A DNA stretch of 64,000 nt from Bacteroidota bacterium (GTDB lineage Bacteria; Bacteroidota; Bacteroidia; Bacteroidales; Tannerellaceae): positions 1 through 64,000 of the forward strand of contig JAEYVY010000019.1 in NCBI GenBank assembly GCA_023429375.1. Direction: 5' to 3'. The position numbers and the translations under genes are program-made. Positions 17,566-26,591 of the stretch are shown one piece after another (position 1 is the first letter of the stretch; every line of letters begins with the position of its first letter). The notes under the pieces are model-generated. The model was not told the DNA's origin. It did not search any database and worked only from the letters and a program-made list of their open reading frames with translations.

Positions 17566-18822
17566 TTAAATATTCCAAGGTGCACGCATTGGTTGATCCA
17601 ACAGACGGTTTGCTGCCTCATCATTTACAAACTCAAGTTTTACCGGATCAAAATGCAAGGTCCGGTTCAGACGCAATGCAATAGTACCTAAGTTAACTAT
17701 TGTAGCCGAACGGAATCCGTTTTGTTCGTTCAGAGCAAAAGGTTGACGAGTCTTCACACACTCAATGAAATCTGTCACCTGAGGTTCAGGTTCCGGGAAG
17801 TCAGCTAATTTCTTTTCCCAATCAGGAATATCACAAACGAAGTTTTTATAAACATTACCATTAGGACCTGAGATATAAGGAGTATTTGGATCTCCATAAT
17901 CACCACCCCAAAGTACGATTTGGCAACCATCTTCATAGGTATACGTAATAGAGCGCCAGGTTCCTACAGCATCTGGGTGTTGTTGAGGAGCGTCTACTTC
18001 AATTTTAACCGGACTAGTATGATCTTTACCTAAGAAATATTGAACAGGGTCGATGTAGTGTTGTCCCATATCACCAAGTCCACCACCATCATAATCCCAG
18101 TATCCACGGAATGTTTGATGTACACGGTGTGCGTTGTATGGTTTATAAGGAGCTGGGCCTAACCACATGTCGTAATCCAGTTCTTGAGGAACTGATTGAG
18201 GAGTAAGATCTTCACGTCCTACCCAATAGAATTTCCAGTCGAAACCTGTATGTTTGCTAATTGTCACCTTCAATGGCCAGCCTAACATACCGCTTTGTAC
18301 TAGTTTCTTCAATGGTTTAACAGGAGTACCCAAACCGTAGAAAGGATCAGCAAAACGGAACCATGTATTCAAACGGAACATACGTCCATATTGTTTTACA
18401 GCTTCCATTACTCGCTTACCTTCGCCGATAGTACGTGTCATTGGTTTTTCACACCAGATGTCCTTACCTGCTTTAGCGGCCTCAACCGACATTATACCAT
18501 GCCAATGAGGAGGAGTCGCAATGTGAACGATATCCACATTCTTATCCAAAATCAAATCACGAAAATCGTGGTAAGCAGCAATCTTTTCGTTAACAAGTGC
18601 TTTTCCTAGTTCCAGGTGTTTTTTATCAACATCGCAAACTGCAACCAAGCGTGTTCCGGCATATTTCAAATGCCCACGTCCCATTCCGCCAGTACCAATG
18701 ATCCCCTTTGTAAGTTGATCACTTGGGGCAATAAACCCATTACCCATCACATGCCTTGGCACAATGGTAAAGGCTGCAATTCCCCCCAGAGTTTTAAGAA
18801 AATCTCTTCTATTTGTTCTCAT
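17566..18822 (-). CDS. Gfo/Idh/MocA family oxidoreductase with Tat signal
   Basis: NAD(P)-dependent sugar oxidoreductase. The N-terminus MRTNRRDFLKTLGGIAAFT carries a twin-arginine motif (N-RR-D-F-L-K), so the folded, cofactor-loaded enzyme is probably exported to the periplasm. The Rossmann fold shows GIIGTGGMGRGH (about residues 40-51). CEKPMTR is the family's EKP motif, and GLGDMGQHYIDPVQYFLG holds the expected catalytic Asp/His pair. The end, DQPMRAPWNI, is common in this subfamily. In Bacteroides, members of this family oxidise glycosides at C3 so that DUF1080 proteins can cleave them; the DUF1080 gene follows 20 nt downstream. Which glycoside is used is unknown. An imported SusC/D substrate from the upstream operon is a plausible source. 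Confidence 0.9.
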   Translation of the reverse strand: MRTNRRDFLKTLGGIAAFTIVPRHVMGNGFIAPSDQLTKGIIGTGGMGRGHLKYAGTRLVAVCDVDKKHLELGKALVNEKIAAYHDFRDLILDKNVDIVHIATPPHWHGIMSVEAAKAGKDIWCEKPMTRTIGEGKRVMEAVKQYGRMFRLNTWFRFADPFYGLGTPVKPLKKLVQSGMLGWPLKVTISKHTGFDWKFYWVGREDLTPQSVPQELDYDMWLGPAPYKPYNAHRVHQTFRGYWDYDGGGLGDMGQHYIDPVQYFLGKDHTSPVKIEVDAPQQHPDAVGTWRSITYTYEDGCQIVLWGGDYGDPNTPYISGPNGNVYKNFVCDIPDWEKKLADFPEPEPQVTDFIECVKTRQPFALNEQNGFRSATIVNLGTIALRLNRTLHFDPVKLEFVNDEAANRLLDQPMRAPWNI

Positions 18823-19139
18823 AGTATTAATTATATAATTGCTTTAAAATCGATTCAACATATTGAAGAGGCAAAAATAGATATTATTGACGAAAAAAAC
18901 GATCAGATTCCGAACTATCAGTATTCATAATGCGAATAATTCGCACCTCATTACTGTCTTTTTTTAATCGCACTCCGCCCAATTTATTATTCGCGCTCAA
19001 AAGAAATAAACACCTAAAACAGGTATAAAAATAAGCATTTCTCAAGTATAAATACGTTCTAAAACGAAACAATCCACGCTCAGGTTGTGAACGTGGATTA
19101 TTTTCAGATTATATATCACATATTAACAACTTGAACACT
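18823..19139. promoter_or_regulatory. Promoter region of the Gfo-DUF1080 operon
   Basis: 317 nt with no supported gene. It contains, in plus coordinates, a -7-like box TATTTTTG on the minus strand (18872-18879, about 49 nt before the ATG), an inverted repeat TGCGAA-TAA-TTCGCA (18931-18945), two more related octamers (AATCGCAC at 18966-18973, ATTCGCGC at 18989-18996) and the terminator of the SusCD operon at 19071-19099. No -33 TTTG sits at the expected distance, which would suit an activator-dependent promoter. Confidence 0.45.
19071..19099 (-). terminator. Hairpin after the FecR-linked SusD gene
   Basis: Arms AATCCACG (19071-19078) and CGTGGATT (19092-19099) are perfectly complementary around a 13-nt loop. 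On the minus strand it follows the SusD stop by about 40 nt and is followed by GTTTCGTTTT, a weak U-tract. It probably ends or attenuates the SusCD transcript before the Gfo operon. Confidence 0.6.
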
Positions 19140-20918
19140 TTAATCAAGGGTCGGATTGAACATTCCTCCCCAATTACTATTCTGTTCTATATTGCTATTT
19201 CTATCAATTACATCTTTTTGAATAGGGAAGAAATAATATGATTCCGGTACTGATGTAACCTTTACTCCCGTAAAAGGTATTTGCAATACGACATATTTGA
19301 AATTTTCTTCCGTTAGTTCCATTTTAAGTGCTTTCGCTTTTGCTTCAGACATGGACATTTCCGTACCATCGGCATTTATTGCGATTGCTTCAATTCCATG
19401 TTTTGTTTTTTTATCCAGACGATCCAACATTCTTAGACGTCTCAAATCCCAAAAACGATGACCTTCGAAACAGAATTCAATATTACGTTCTGCAAGTATA
19501 GCCTCACGTATTTCTTCTCTGGAAGAAACCTTCATGCCATATAAGCCATCATTACCGGGTTCAATGCCCGCCCGTGCTCTTATCTTTTTAAGAATTTCGA
19601 TAGCAACATCTGATTTACCTGTTTCATTCGCTGTTTCTGCATAGTTAAGCATTACTTCTGCAAAACGCATCAAGATAAAGTCTACATCATACTGTTGCAC
19701 TTCAGATTGTTTCAACGATAAATCGGATGCTTTCCTAATAAAGAAACCACTATAGCTATTCAAGTTTGTCGAGTTAACTCCAGCATTAGGATTAACACCA
19801 AAATCATCGGTTTCATGCGCAATTCCTAAACTTGTATATTGACGCTTTCCTGCTTTACCAGACACTTCATAAATACTACCATTCCAAACAACAGATTTTT
19901 CAAAACGAGGATCTCTGTTTTTCCAATAATTCTGTAAGAATTCATCATCTGATTGATAATATTTACTTGAAGGATCGTTATATAATTTACCATCTGCCAT
20001 TGGAAACTCTTTAATAAATTCCCAGATTGGGCAAGCCCAAGCGTTTCCACGGCTTTCTGATCCAGGTCTTACACCATAATCCCAATTGACCATTTTATTT
20101 GGATACGTATTAATAACAGGGAATACTACTTCCGGACCTTTTTCAACCAAAAAGATATCAGCATAGTCAGCAGTCAACTTACTACCATTTGCAATTAACT
20201 TATCATAAGCTTGCTTGTTAGCTTCATAAGCTTCTTGCCAATAAGAGTTATTCCATTGATTATTTGGATTAAACTGAGGAGATGCTTTATATAAAAGTAC
20301 CTTACCTTTAAATGCAGAAGCAAAACAACCATCAATTTTTCCATAATCACTTGAAGTTGATAAAATCTTTTCAGGGAGTAGCGCTATGGCATCATTCAAA
20401 TCTTTAATGATAAAGTCAAAACATTCTTTAGTTGAATTTCTCTTTACATAAAGATCATCTTTATCCTTATCCTGCGGAATGGTGATGTAAGGTACGCCAC
20501 CATGATACATAACCATACGGAAATACACATATGCCCGAAGGAACAAAGCTTGACCTATAAATTCATCTTTCTTTGCCTGAGTCAATTCTCCATTTGTCGT
20601 ATTTTGAATTGCTTCATTTATCAATCGGATTATCGTATAATCCCATCTTTTATATTCACCATTTGTTATTGTTACACGATCGGCATAAAAATGAATTCCA
20701 GTCAACTGTTGAGAGGTTTGATCCAGTGAAGGGCTCCAATTCTCAAACACATTAGCATATAAATTGGCCATGTAAGAATTCACAAGTTTTTCATCGCTCC
20801 AAACTTTGTTTGCGTCATAACTATAAATATTTTCAATATCCAATGTATCACAAGAGTTTTGTGTAACAAACAAAACGAAAAGGCATATTATTGTTGTTAT
20901 CTTTTTCATTTCTGTCAT
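19140..20918 (-). CDS. SusD/RagB family ligand-binding lipoprotein
   Basis: Partner of the STN-SusC that ends 2 nt upstream. Two in-frame ATGs are possible, 20918 (MTEMKKITT) and 20909 (MKKITT). The second gives the tidier lipoprotein signal MKKITTIICLFVLFVTQNSC, with the acylated Cys at residue 20. SusD features: GQALFLRAYVYFRMVMYHGG with the GVPYI turn that follows, then FILMRFAEVMLNYAETANET, LAERNIEFCFEGHRFWDLRRL and the terminal YYFFPIQKDVIDRN and NSNWGG segments. At 592 aa it belongs to the longer SusD branch. The product is expected at the cell surface, capping the SusC channel. Substrate unknown; the nearby oxidoreductase/DUF1080 operon suggests a glycoside, but the two transcripts are separated by a terminator. 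Confidence 0.92.
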   Translation of the reverse strand: MTEMKKITTIICLFVLFVTQNSCDTLDIENIYSYDANKVWSDEKLVNSYMANLYANVFENWSPSLDQTSQQLTGIHFYADRVTITNGEYKRWDYTIIRLINEAIQNTTNGELTQAKKDEFIGQALFLRAYVYFRMVMYHGGVPYITIPQDKDKDDLYVKRNSTKECFDFIIKDLNDAIALLPEKILSTSSDYGKIDGCFASAFKGKVLLYKASPQFNPNNQWNNSYWQEAYEANKQAYDKLIANGSKLTADYADIFLVEKGPEVVFPVINTYPNKMVNWDYGVRPGSESRGNAWACPIWEFIKEFPMADGKLYNDPSSKYYQSDDEFLQNYWKNRDPRFEKSVVWNGSIYEVSGKAGKRQYTSLGIAHETDDFGVNPNAGVNSTNLNSYSGFFIRKASDLSLKQSEVQQYDVDFILMRFAEVMLNYAETANETGKSDVAIEILKKIRARAGIEPGNDGLYGMKVSSREEIREAILAERNIEFCFEGHRFWDLRRLRMLDRLDKKTKHGIEAIAINADGTEMSMSEAKAKALKMELTEENFKYVVLQIPFTGVKVTSVPESYYFFPIQKDVIDRNSNIEQNSNWGGMFNPTLD

Positions 20919-20920
20919 TT

Positions 20921-23900
20921 TTAGAATTTAATATTCAAACCAAATGTAAATGATTTCATAAGCGGATATGAATCATAACAATCCTGCTCCGGATCATGGA
21001 ACTCAGTAACATCCGAAAGAACAAATAAATTGGTTCCATTGAAGAATAATTGAGCTGAAATCAGATTCAGTGGAGTCAACCATGACTTAGGTAAATCGTA
21101 TCCGATATTCAAATTCTTCAGACGAAGATATCCTCCATTGCGAATCCAGAACGATTGATTGCCTGTACCTGATTCATACCAGTTATTTCCTACTACGCGA
21201 GGATATTTCGCATTAGGATTTTCTGGAGTCCAAACATCATCAGCCCAAATAGGATAATACGGACGGATAGTACCTCCATATTGACGTATACCACCATTTC
21301 CTTCACCAAGGTTACTTATCAAGCGGTCATACATGCCAACTCCTTGGAAGTGCAAATCTACAGTAAAGCCTTTCCAACTCACACTACCTCCAAAACCATA
21401 GTTAATACGAGGAGATGCATTATCTGTAAGCAATTGAATATCATTGGAGTCTATCTTACCGTCTGGTCCTTTTGAGTAACCGTCTCCACGCACGTCTTCA
21501 AAGTAAAGACCTCCTAAATATGGATCACGACCAAATTGTTTAAATCCTTTTGCCAGCAATTCATCCAATTGTTCTTGCGTGCGAATCATGCCTAAAGTCT
21601 TATAGCCAGTAATTCTATTCAGAGGTCTGCCTATTGCAGAAAGCTCATACAAATTTCCTCCCTCTTTATACAAGGCGGTTTCATCTAGAACATCCCACTG
21701 ATCTTTTGAAAAGCCTAAGTTTCCATAAATAGAATAGTTAATAGCTCCGTTCATTGCCTGATCTCTCCAAATGGAAGAAACTTCAAAACCTCTCCAAGAT
21801 CTTTCTGCGTAATTCTCAGGAGCCAAGGATTGACCGTAGGTATTTGGAATAGTCACTATACGTGTTCCCAAAATATCTTTTTCAGTCTTATAGAATGCAT
21901 CTAAAGTACCACTCAATCTATTTTGCAATACTGTAAAATCGAAACCTCCATTATAAGTAGTCGAAGTAGCCCAAGTTAAATAAGGGTTTGGTGTTGGACC
22001 TGGTTTAATTCCCTGAGTTAAATTACTTCCCCAGATATACGAACTACCAGTTTCATACTTATAGATATAAGAGAAAGGAGAAATCTTCTGATCATTATCC
22101 TTATTCAAGTCTATATCATTACCTGTCGTACCATAAGAAGCTCTGATTTTTAAATCATCCAACCACGTTGAAGCACCTTTCATAAATTCTTCATGATTGA
22201 TTCTCCAAGCTGCAGAGAATGAAGGGAAAAAGCCCCAACGTTTTTCTTTAGGGAATAATGCGTTTCCGTCATATCGGAAAGAAAATTCAGCGATATATTT
22301 TTGATCGTAATTATAGTTCACACGTCCTATCCAAGAAAGTCTACCTCCGGTAACCTCTTCAGCATCTCCCCAACGGCGTTCGCTATCGGTAGAATAAACA
22401 AACATTTGATCATAATTTGTCAAAGGATCTTCTGCTTTAGCAAAGACTTTTTCTCCTCCATTCGAAGCTTGCTCCCATACTGCTGTGGCAGCAATTCCAT
22501 GTTTGCCAAATGTATTATTGTAATTCAAGAACCAGTTTAACTGTTCACTCCATAATGTATTTACATTATAGCTTAAGAATTCTTGATTTTGTGAGAAAGT
22601 AAATATATTAATATTGTTAGGATCTGGAGGTGCTGGAATAAAACGATTTGCATCTGCATTAGCAGGAGACCAAACATAGTTTTTCTGATAAGTCAGATAT
22701 TTCTTTCTCATATAGTCATTGCTAATGTAGTTGGCAGAGAACTTAGTGCTTAACCCCTTCAACACACTACTCAAGTCTATATCAAACGAAAGAATAGCAT
22801 TCATTTCTCTTTTTCTTGTTTTGATATAACGGTCACCTATAACCTGATCAATCACACTCCAAGCTTGCCAGCTTCCCATTGGTGTTTGAACGGGGTATTG
22901 CGTCACTTCGTTTGCCGGTGTTCCATCTTCATACAAATAGAACGGATATGTTTTCGGCCAGTTAAATGTACAACGATACAAGTCCCCTACAGTTTGTTCA
23001 TCATCATCAGAAAATGGCCAATAAAAACGTCTTTGATTTTGTTGATTGGCTGCAACATTCAAATTCATCTTAATTTTATCAGTGATCTTTGCCGTTACAT
23101 TTGAACGCATGTTAAACTTATCATTCTCCAAGTTCTTATAAGAACCTTCTTCACCAATATAACTAAGCAAAGCATAGTAAGTCACACGGTCACCACCTCC
23201 TGATACACTTAATGAATGTTTCTGATTCCAAGGAGTTTGCCAAATATAGTCATGAACATTATAGCTTTTATCTTTGAAATAATCGAATTCTACGTCACCA
23301 TTTGGAGGAGTAATTCCTTGGAATTCTGCCACACGGTTTTGATATATTAGTTCATCGATAGCTGTAGTTTTATCAGACAGCAATTCCATTGTTGGAGTCA
23401 TAAATGTATATGAACCTTGGTAGTTAAATATAGGCTTCTGTTGCTCTCCTCCTTTTGTTGTTACAAGCACAACCCCATTTCCTGCTTGAGATCCATAAAT
23501 TGAAGCGGTTGCCGCATCTTTCAAGAAGCTTAATTGATCTATTTCATTTGCTTCCAAAGCATCAAAGGCATCTTTGTCTCGTACAATACCGTCAATTACA
23601 AATAAGGGTTCGCCAAATCCACCACGTATACGGATGTTAGATGATGCTCCCATCAAACCTGAGTTACCCACAATATTTACCCCAGGTGCACGACCTGCTA
23701 AGGTATTTGATAAATTTGAGGTTGAGATCGTACTCAATTCATCAGCCTTGATTGCAGTAATTGAACCTGTCATATTTACTTTTTTCTGAACGCCATACCC
23801 GACGATAACCACTTCTTCGAGCTTTTGTGTATCTTCTTTCAATATGATATTAAATTCAGACTTACCACCTACACTTATTTCTTGATCAAGATAGCCGATA

Positions 23901-24469
23901 TAGCTTACAACAATAACACCATTTTCAGGCACATCTGATATTGTAAAATTACCGTCGATGTCTGTTATTGTTCCAATCGCTGTCCCTTTTAATACAACGT
24001 TTGCACCAATAATAGCCTCATCCATGGCATCTTTTATTGTGCCTTTTATTGTTTTTCTTGCTTGTTGAGGATTTGAATTATTTGAGTTAGCTGTTTCTCT
24101 TCTTTCGTCTTTTAGAAAAATACGGTTATTGCTAATGCGATAACTCACATCTGCATCTTTCAAGACTTTGTTTAATACAACCTCTATCTGCTCATTATTT
24201 TCAACGATAGAAATATTATCTATCTTCCTATTCAACAGGGCTTCATCATACGAAAATTCATATCCTGTTTGTTTATTCAAGTAATTGATAACAACACCCA
24301 AGGTTGTATTTTTCAACATTAGGGAAATTGAGACATTTTGGGATTCCGGATTAGCAGTTAATGTTTGGACGACAAAGCACATCAACAGAAATGCAATTTT
24401 CCCAATCTTTGAAAAGCGGACAATTAGTCTTTCAGTGCTTTTCATCAGCAAATTCTTCGGTTTATTCAT
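20921..24469 (-). CDS. SusC family TonB-dependent receptor with N-terminal STN domain
   Basis: Outer-membrane importer of the transducer type. Signal region MKSTERLIVRFSKIGKIAFL begins at residue 9 (ATG 24445), with the longer start at 24469 also possible. The signal is followed by an STN domain (about 50-120; SLMLKNTTLGVVINYLNKQT, YRISNNRIFL) that contacts a FecR anti-sigma factor in the periplasm. Next come a carboxypeptidase-regulatory domain (GTITDIDGNFTISDVP), LEEVVIVGYGVQKK, a plug with SIYGSQAGNGVVLVTTKGG and a long barrel ending in TFGLNIKF. 1182 aa fits an STN-bearing SusC. The FecR gene ends 113 nt away on the same strand, which strongly supports ligand-responsive signalling. The SusD gene follows with a 2-nt gap. 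Confidence 0.95.
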   Translation of the reverse strand: MNKPKNLLMKSTERLIVRFSKIGKIAFLLMCFVVQTLTANPESQNVSISLMLKNTTLGVVINYLNKQTGYEFSYDEALLNRKIDNISIVENNEQIEVVLNKVLKDADVSYRISNNRIFLKDERRETANSNNSNPQQARKTIKGTIKDAMDEAIIGANVVLKGTAIGTITDIDGNFTISDVPENGVIVVSYIGYLDQEISVGGKSEFNIILKEDTQKLEEVVIVGYGVQKKVNMTGSITAIKADELSTISTSNLSNTLAGRAPGVNIVGNSGLMGASSNIRIRGGFGEPLFVIDGIVRDKDAFDALEANEIDQLSFLKDAATASIYGSQAGNGVVLVTTKGGEQQKPIFNYQGSYTFMTPTMELLSDKTTAIDELIYQNRVAEFQGITPPNGDVEFDYFKDKSYNVHDYIWQTPWNQKHSLSVSGGGDRVTYYALLSYIGEEGSYKNLENDKFNMRSNVTAKITDKIKMNLNVAANQQNQRRFYWPFSDDDEQTVGDLYRCTFNWPKTYPFYLYEDGTPANEVTQYPVQTPMGSWQAWSVIDQVIGDRYIKTRKREMNAILSFDIDLSSVLKGLSTKFSANYISNDYMRKKYLTYQKNYVWSPANADANRFIPAPPDPNNINIFTFSQNQEFLSYNVNTLWSEQLNWFLNYNNTFGKHGIAATAVWEQASNGGEKVFAKAEDPLTNYDQMFVYSTDSERRWGDAEEVTGGRLSWIGRVNYNYDQKYIAEFSFRYDGNALFPKEKRWGFFPSFSAAWRINHEEFMKGASTWLDDLKIRASYGTTGNDIDLNKDNDQKISPFSYIYKYETGSSYIWGSNLTQGIKPGPTPNPYLTWATSTTYNGGFDFTVLQNRLSGTLDAFYKTEKDILGTRIVTIPNTYGQSLAPENYAERSWRGFEVSSIWRDQAMNGAINYSIYGNLGFSKDQWDVLDETALYKEGGNLYELSAIGRPLNRITGYKTLGMIRTQEQLDELLAKGFKQFGRDPYLGGLYFEDVRGDGYSKGPDGKIDSNDIQLLTDNASPRINYGFGGSVSWKGFTVDLHFQGVGMYDRLISNLGEGNGGIRQYGGTIRPYYPIWADDVWTPENPNAKYPRVVGNNWYESGTGNQSFWIRNGGYLRLKNLNIGYDLPKSWLTPLNLISAQLFFNGTNLFVLSDVTEFHDPEQDCYDSYPLMKSFTFGLNIKF

Positions 24470-24581
24470 TTTGTTTTAGTAAAAAATAAAATTAATAATT
24501 CATTCTTTTTTAAGGTTATACATTAGTTCAAGTAATTTTTAGTGTCTTCTCTTTTCATAGGCATTAATTTAAGCGTGTTAA

Positions 24582-25550
24582 TTATTCATATATAAAGACT
24601 TCGTCTCCTTCAATTTTATATTTAATTGGAGCTAGGTACGAGAGGATATCCAAGACTTCAACAAGTGTTTCGTCTCGGTTGATTACACATCTATATTTAC
24701 GATCAGCCAGTTTTTTAGATTCCAGATTTATATTGACGTCATATATAAGGGAGAGCTTATTCACAATCTCGCGTAAGGTTGTATTTTCAAATCTTAATTG
24801 ATTCAGATGCCATGCTGTGCTTACATTCGTATCTACTGTATTTATTGTATATTCATTCATTTCAGGAGAGTAGGTTACTTTTTCTCCCGGAAACATATCA
24901 TACATCTGATTCCCTCCCTCATCCAGCAAAACCACTTTACCGGTGACAAGAATAGTTTCCACCTCCCCATTTTCTCTGTTTTTCTTTAGGTTAAAAGAAG
25001 TTCCCATAACCTTTACTTTTATGGAAGATGCATCAACGATGAAAGGATTAGGCAAATTCTTCTTTACATCAAAATAAGCTTCTCCTTCTAATTTTAAGGT
25101 TCTTTTTTGTGGTGAGAAATTCTTGGGTATTTGCAATGTTGAATTTTCATTCAACCATACAACAGTACCATCCCTAAGAGTGAGTTTCTTAATTGGTTCA
25201 CCGGCACTGACCGTAAACTTGATATCTGAATTTTGCTCCTTCAAAAAGTTGGCTATGCCAAAGGAAAAAGTAATGAGTAAAAGGATGATGGCAGCGTAAC
25301 GAATAAGCGGACGGATGATGTTCCGGGATTGAGTTTTGTTAATCCGTTTGTTTATTTCCGCTAATGCCTGTGGGGTTCTGCCCGATTTATTTATATCGAA
25401 ATACTTATGGCTGATGCGTAATCTCATCAACATCGCGAAAACCTGTTCATTGGAGGAAGATTCTTTTCTCCATTGAAGCAATGTTTCTATCTCTTGTTCG
25501 GTTAGTTCTTCGAACAAGTATTTTATTAGGATTGAATAATCAAAATTCAT
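24582..25550 (-). CDS. FecR family anti-sigma factor
   Basis: Inner-membrane regulator that holds an ECF sigma factor in the cytoplasm and releases it when the STN domain of the partner receptor signals. The first 80 residues (MNFDYSILIKYLFEELTE, LLQWRKESSSNEQVF) form the sigma-binding N-terminal domain. A transmembrane segment lies at about 84-103 (PLIRYAAIILLLITFSFGIA). The FecR domain follows (LTLRDGTVVWLNENSTL, GEAYFDVKKN, VKVMGTSFN), then a DUF4974-like C-terminal domain (LRFENTTLREIVNKLS, LDILSYLAPIKYKIEGDEV). 322 aa is typical. The expected ECF sigma gene is not present upstream, where a 125-nt gap leads to an unrelated gene, so the cognate sigma factor must be elsewhere. Confidence 0.93.
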   Translation of the reverse strand: MNFDYSILIKYLFEELTEQEIETLLQWRKESSSNEQVFAMLMRLRISHKYFDINKSGRTPQALAEINKRINKTQSRNIIRPLIRYAAIILLLITFSFGIANFLKEQNSDIKFTVSAGEPIKKLTLRDGTVVWLNENSTLQIPKNFSPQKRTLKLEGEAYFDVKKNLPNPFIVDASSIKVKVMGTSFNLKKNRENGEVETILVTGKVVLLDEGGNQMYDMFPGEKVTYSPEMNEYTINTVDTNVSTAWHLNQLRFENTTLREIVNKLSLIYDVNINLESKKLADRKYRCVINRDETLVEVLDILSYLAPIKYKIEGDEVFIYE

Positions 25551-25674
25551 TGTTTGTGTCCCTTTATAATAGCTAAACGACTAGGGGCACAAAACTACGG
25601 AGCAAAAAGTGATATTTGTTGTAAAAAAAACGAAACTTTATAATTATAATATAAAAACCACTCAGCTACAAAGG

Positions 25675-26466
25675 TTAATTTTCAATCGATATGGAAACAT
25701 CAACAAATAAAGGAAGATGATCTGACGCTTCCTGTTCATCAACCAAAACCTGACGTTTTAAAACTGTATAAGTCGTTCCATTCTTATATCCATATATATA
25801 GTCGATGCATCTGTCCGGATTAACTACCGGAAACGTTTTGTCGTTGTAATCATTTAATGTTATAAAATTCTCGCGTAATCGTTCCTGCACAGGAGTGTCA
25901 TATTCTGAATTCATATCTCCGGCCAAAAAAAGTGGTTTGTTTACGTCTTTAATTGCATTTAAAATTACCGGGACTGACAATAATTGATCTTCTTTCGTCA
26001 ACGAAAAATGCGTACAAGCCAATAGATATTCTTTAAATTCAACGATGAGCAACATTCTACTTTCTTCCCGTCCGGGCAATGGCAGTCTCTTGAAGCCAAT
26101 TGGTTCTTCTTTCGACAATACACCTATACCATATTTTCCTCCTTGAAAATCGATAGCAGGCGCATAAGTCCAATGCATCTGAGTTCTATCGGCTATTTCT
26201 TTCAGCACAAATCGTTCTTGACTTCGCTTTGTTACACTATCCAATTCCTGAACAGCAACCACATCGGGACTCACACGATTAATAACGTCTGCCACTCGCT
26301 GATAATCGGTCACATCGTCCATTCCTTTACAATTGCGAACATTATAGCACATAACACGTAAAGCATCCGGATTGCGAGAATCAATTATTTGTGCAGATAT
26401 ATTATTAATGAATACCGACCCTAATAAAGTCATACAAGCAAAGAAGAGTGTAGTCATTCGTTTCAT
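25675..26466 (-). CDS. Secreted endonuclease/exonuclease/phosphatase (EEP) fold protein
   Basis: Metal-dependent phosphodiesterase fold (DNase I/sphingomyelinase superfamily). The signal peptide MKRMTTLFFACMTLLGSVFI ends near ISAQ, so the protein acts in the periplasm or outside. Catalytic landmarks are all visible: LRVMCYNVRN (first strand, Asn), VVAVQELDS (metal-binding Glu), LACTHFSL (His), FLAGDMNSEYDTP (D-x-N) and a C-terminal SDHLPLFVD (Asp-His). 263 aa fits the family. The substrate could be nucleic acid, a phospholipid headgroup or an inositol phosphate; sequence alone does not decide. It stands alone on the minus strand, upstream of fecR by 124 nt, and is divergent from the CDF transporter. 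Confidence 0.85.
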   Translation of the reverse strand: MKRMTTLFFACMTLLGSVFINNISAQIIDSRNPDALRVMCYNVRNCKGMDDVTDYQRVADVINRVSPDVVAVQELDSVTKRSQERFVLKEIADRTQMHWTYAPAIDFQGGKYGIGVLSKEEPIGFKRLPLPGREESRMLLIVEFKEYLLACTHFSLTKEDQLLSVPVILNAIKDVNKPLFLAGDMNSEYDTPVQERLRENFITLNDYNDKTFPVVNPDRCIDYIYGYKNGTTYTVLKRQVLVDEQEASDHLPLFVDVSISIEN

Positions 26467-26591
26467 AAGGAAAAAATTAAAGGTTTATTCGAGTTCAAAT
26501 ATACATTTTTATCACATGATACTCACTTAAAACATGTATATTTGAATGTAATTGAAGTTTCTCTAAACGCTATACATTAATATCGAATTAA

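Noticed and set aside
18884..19072. 62-aa minus-strand ORF in the intergenic region before the Gfo gene
   Set aside because: It overlaps the operator-like repeats and the likely promoter, and its sequence has odd aromatic/basic composition with no family match; regulatory DNA explains the region better.
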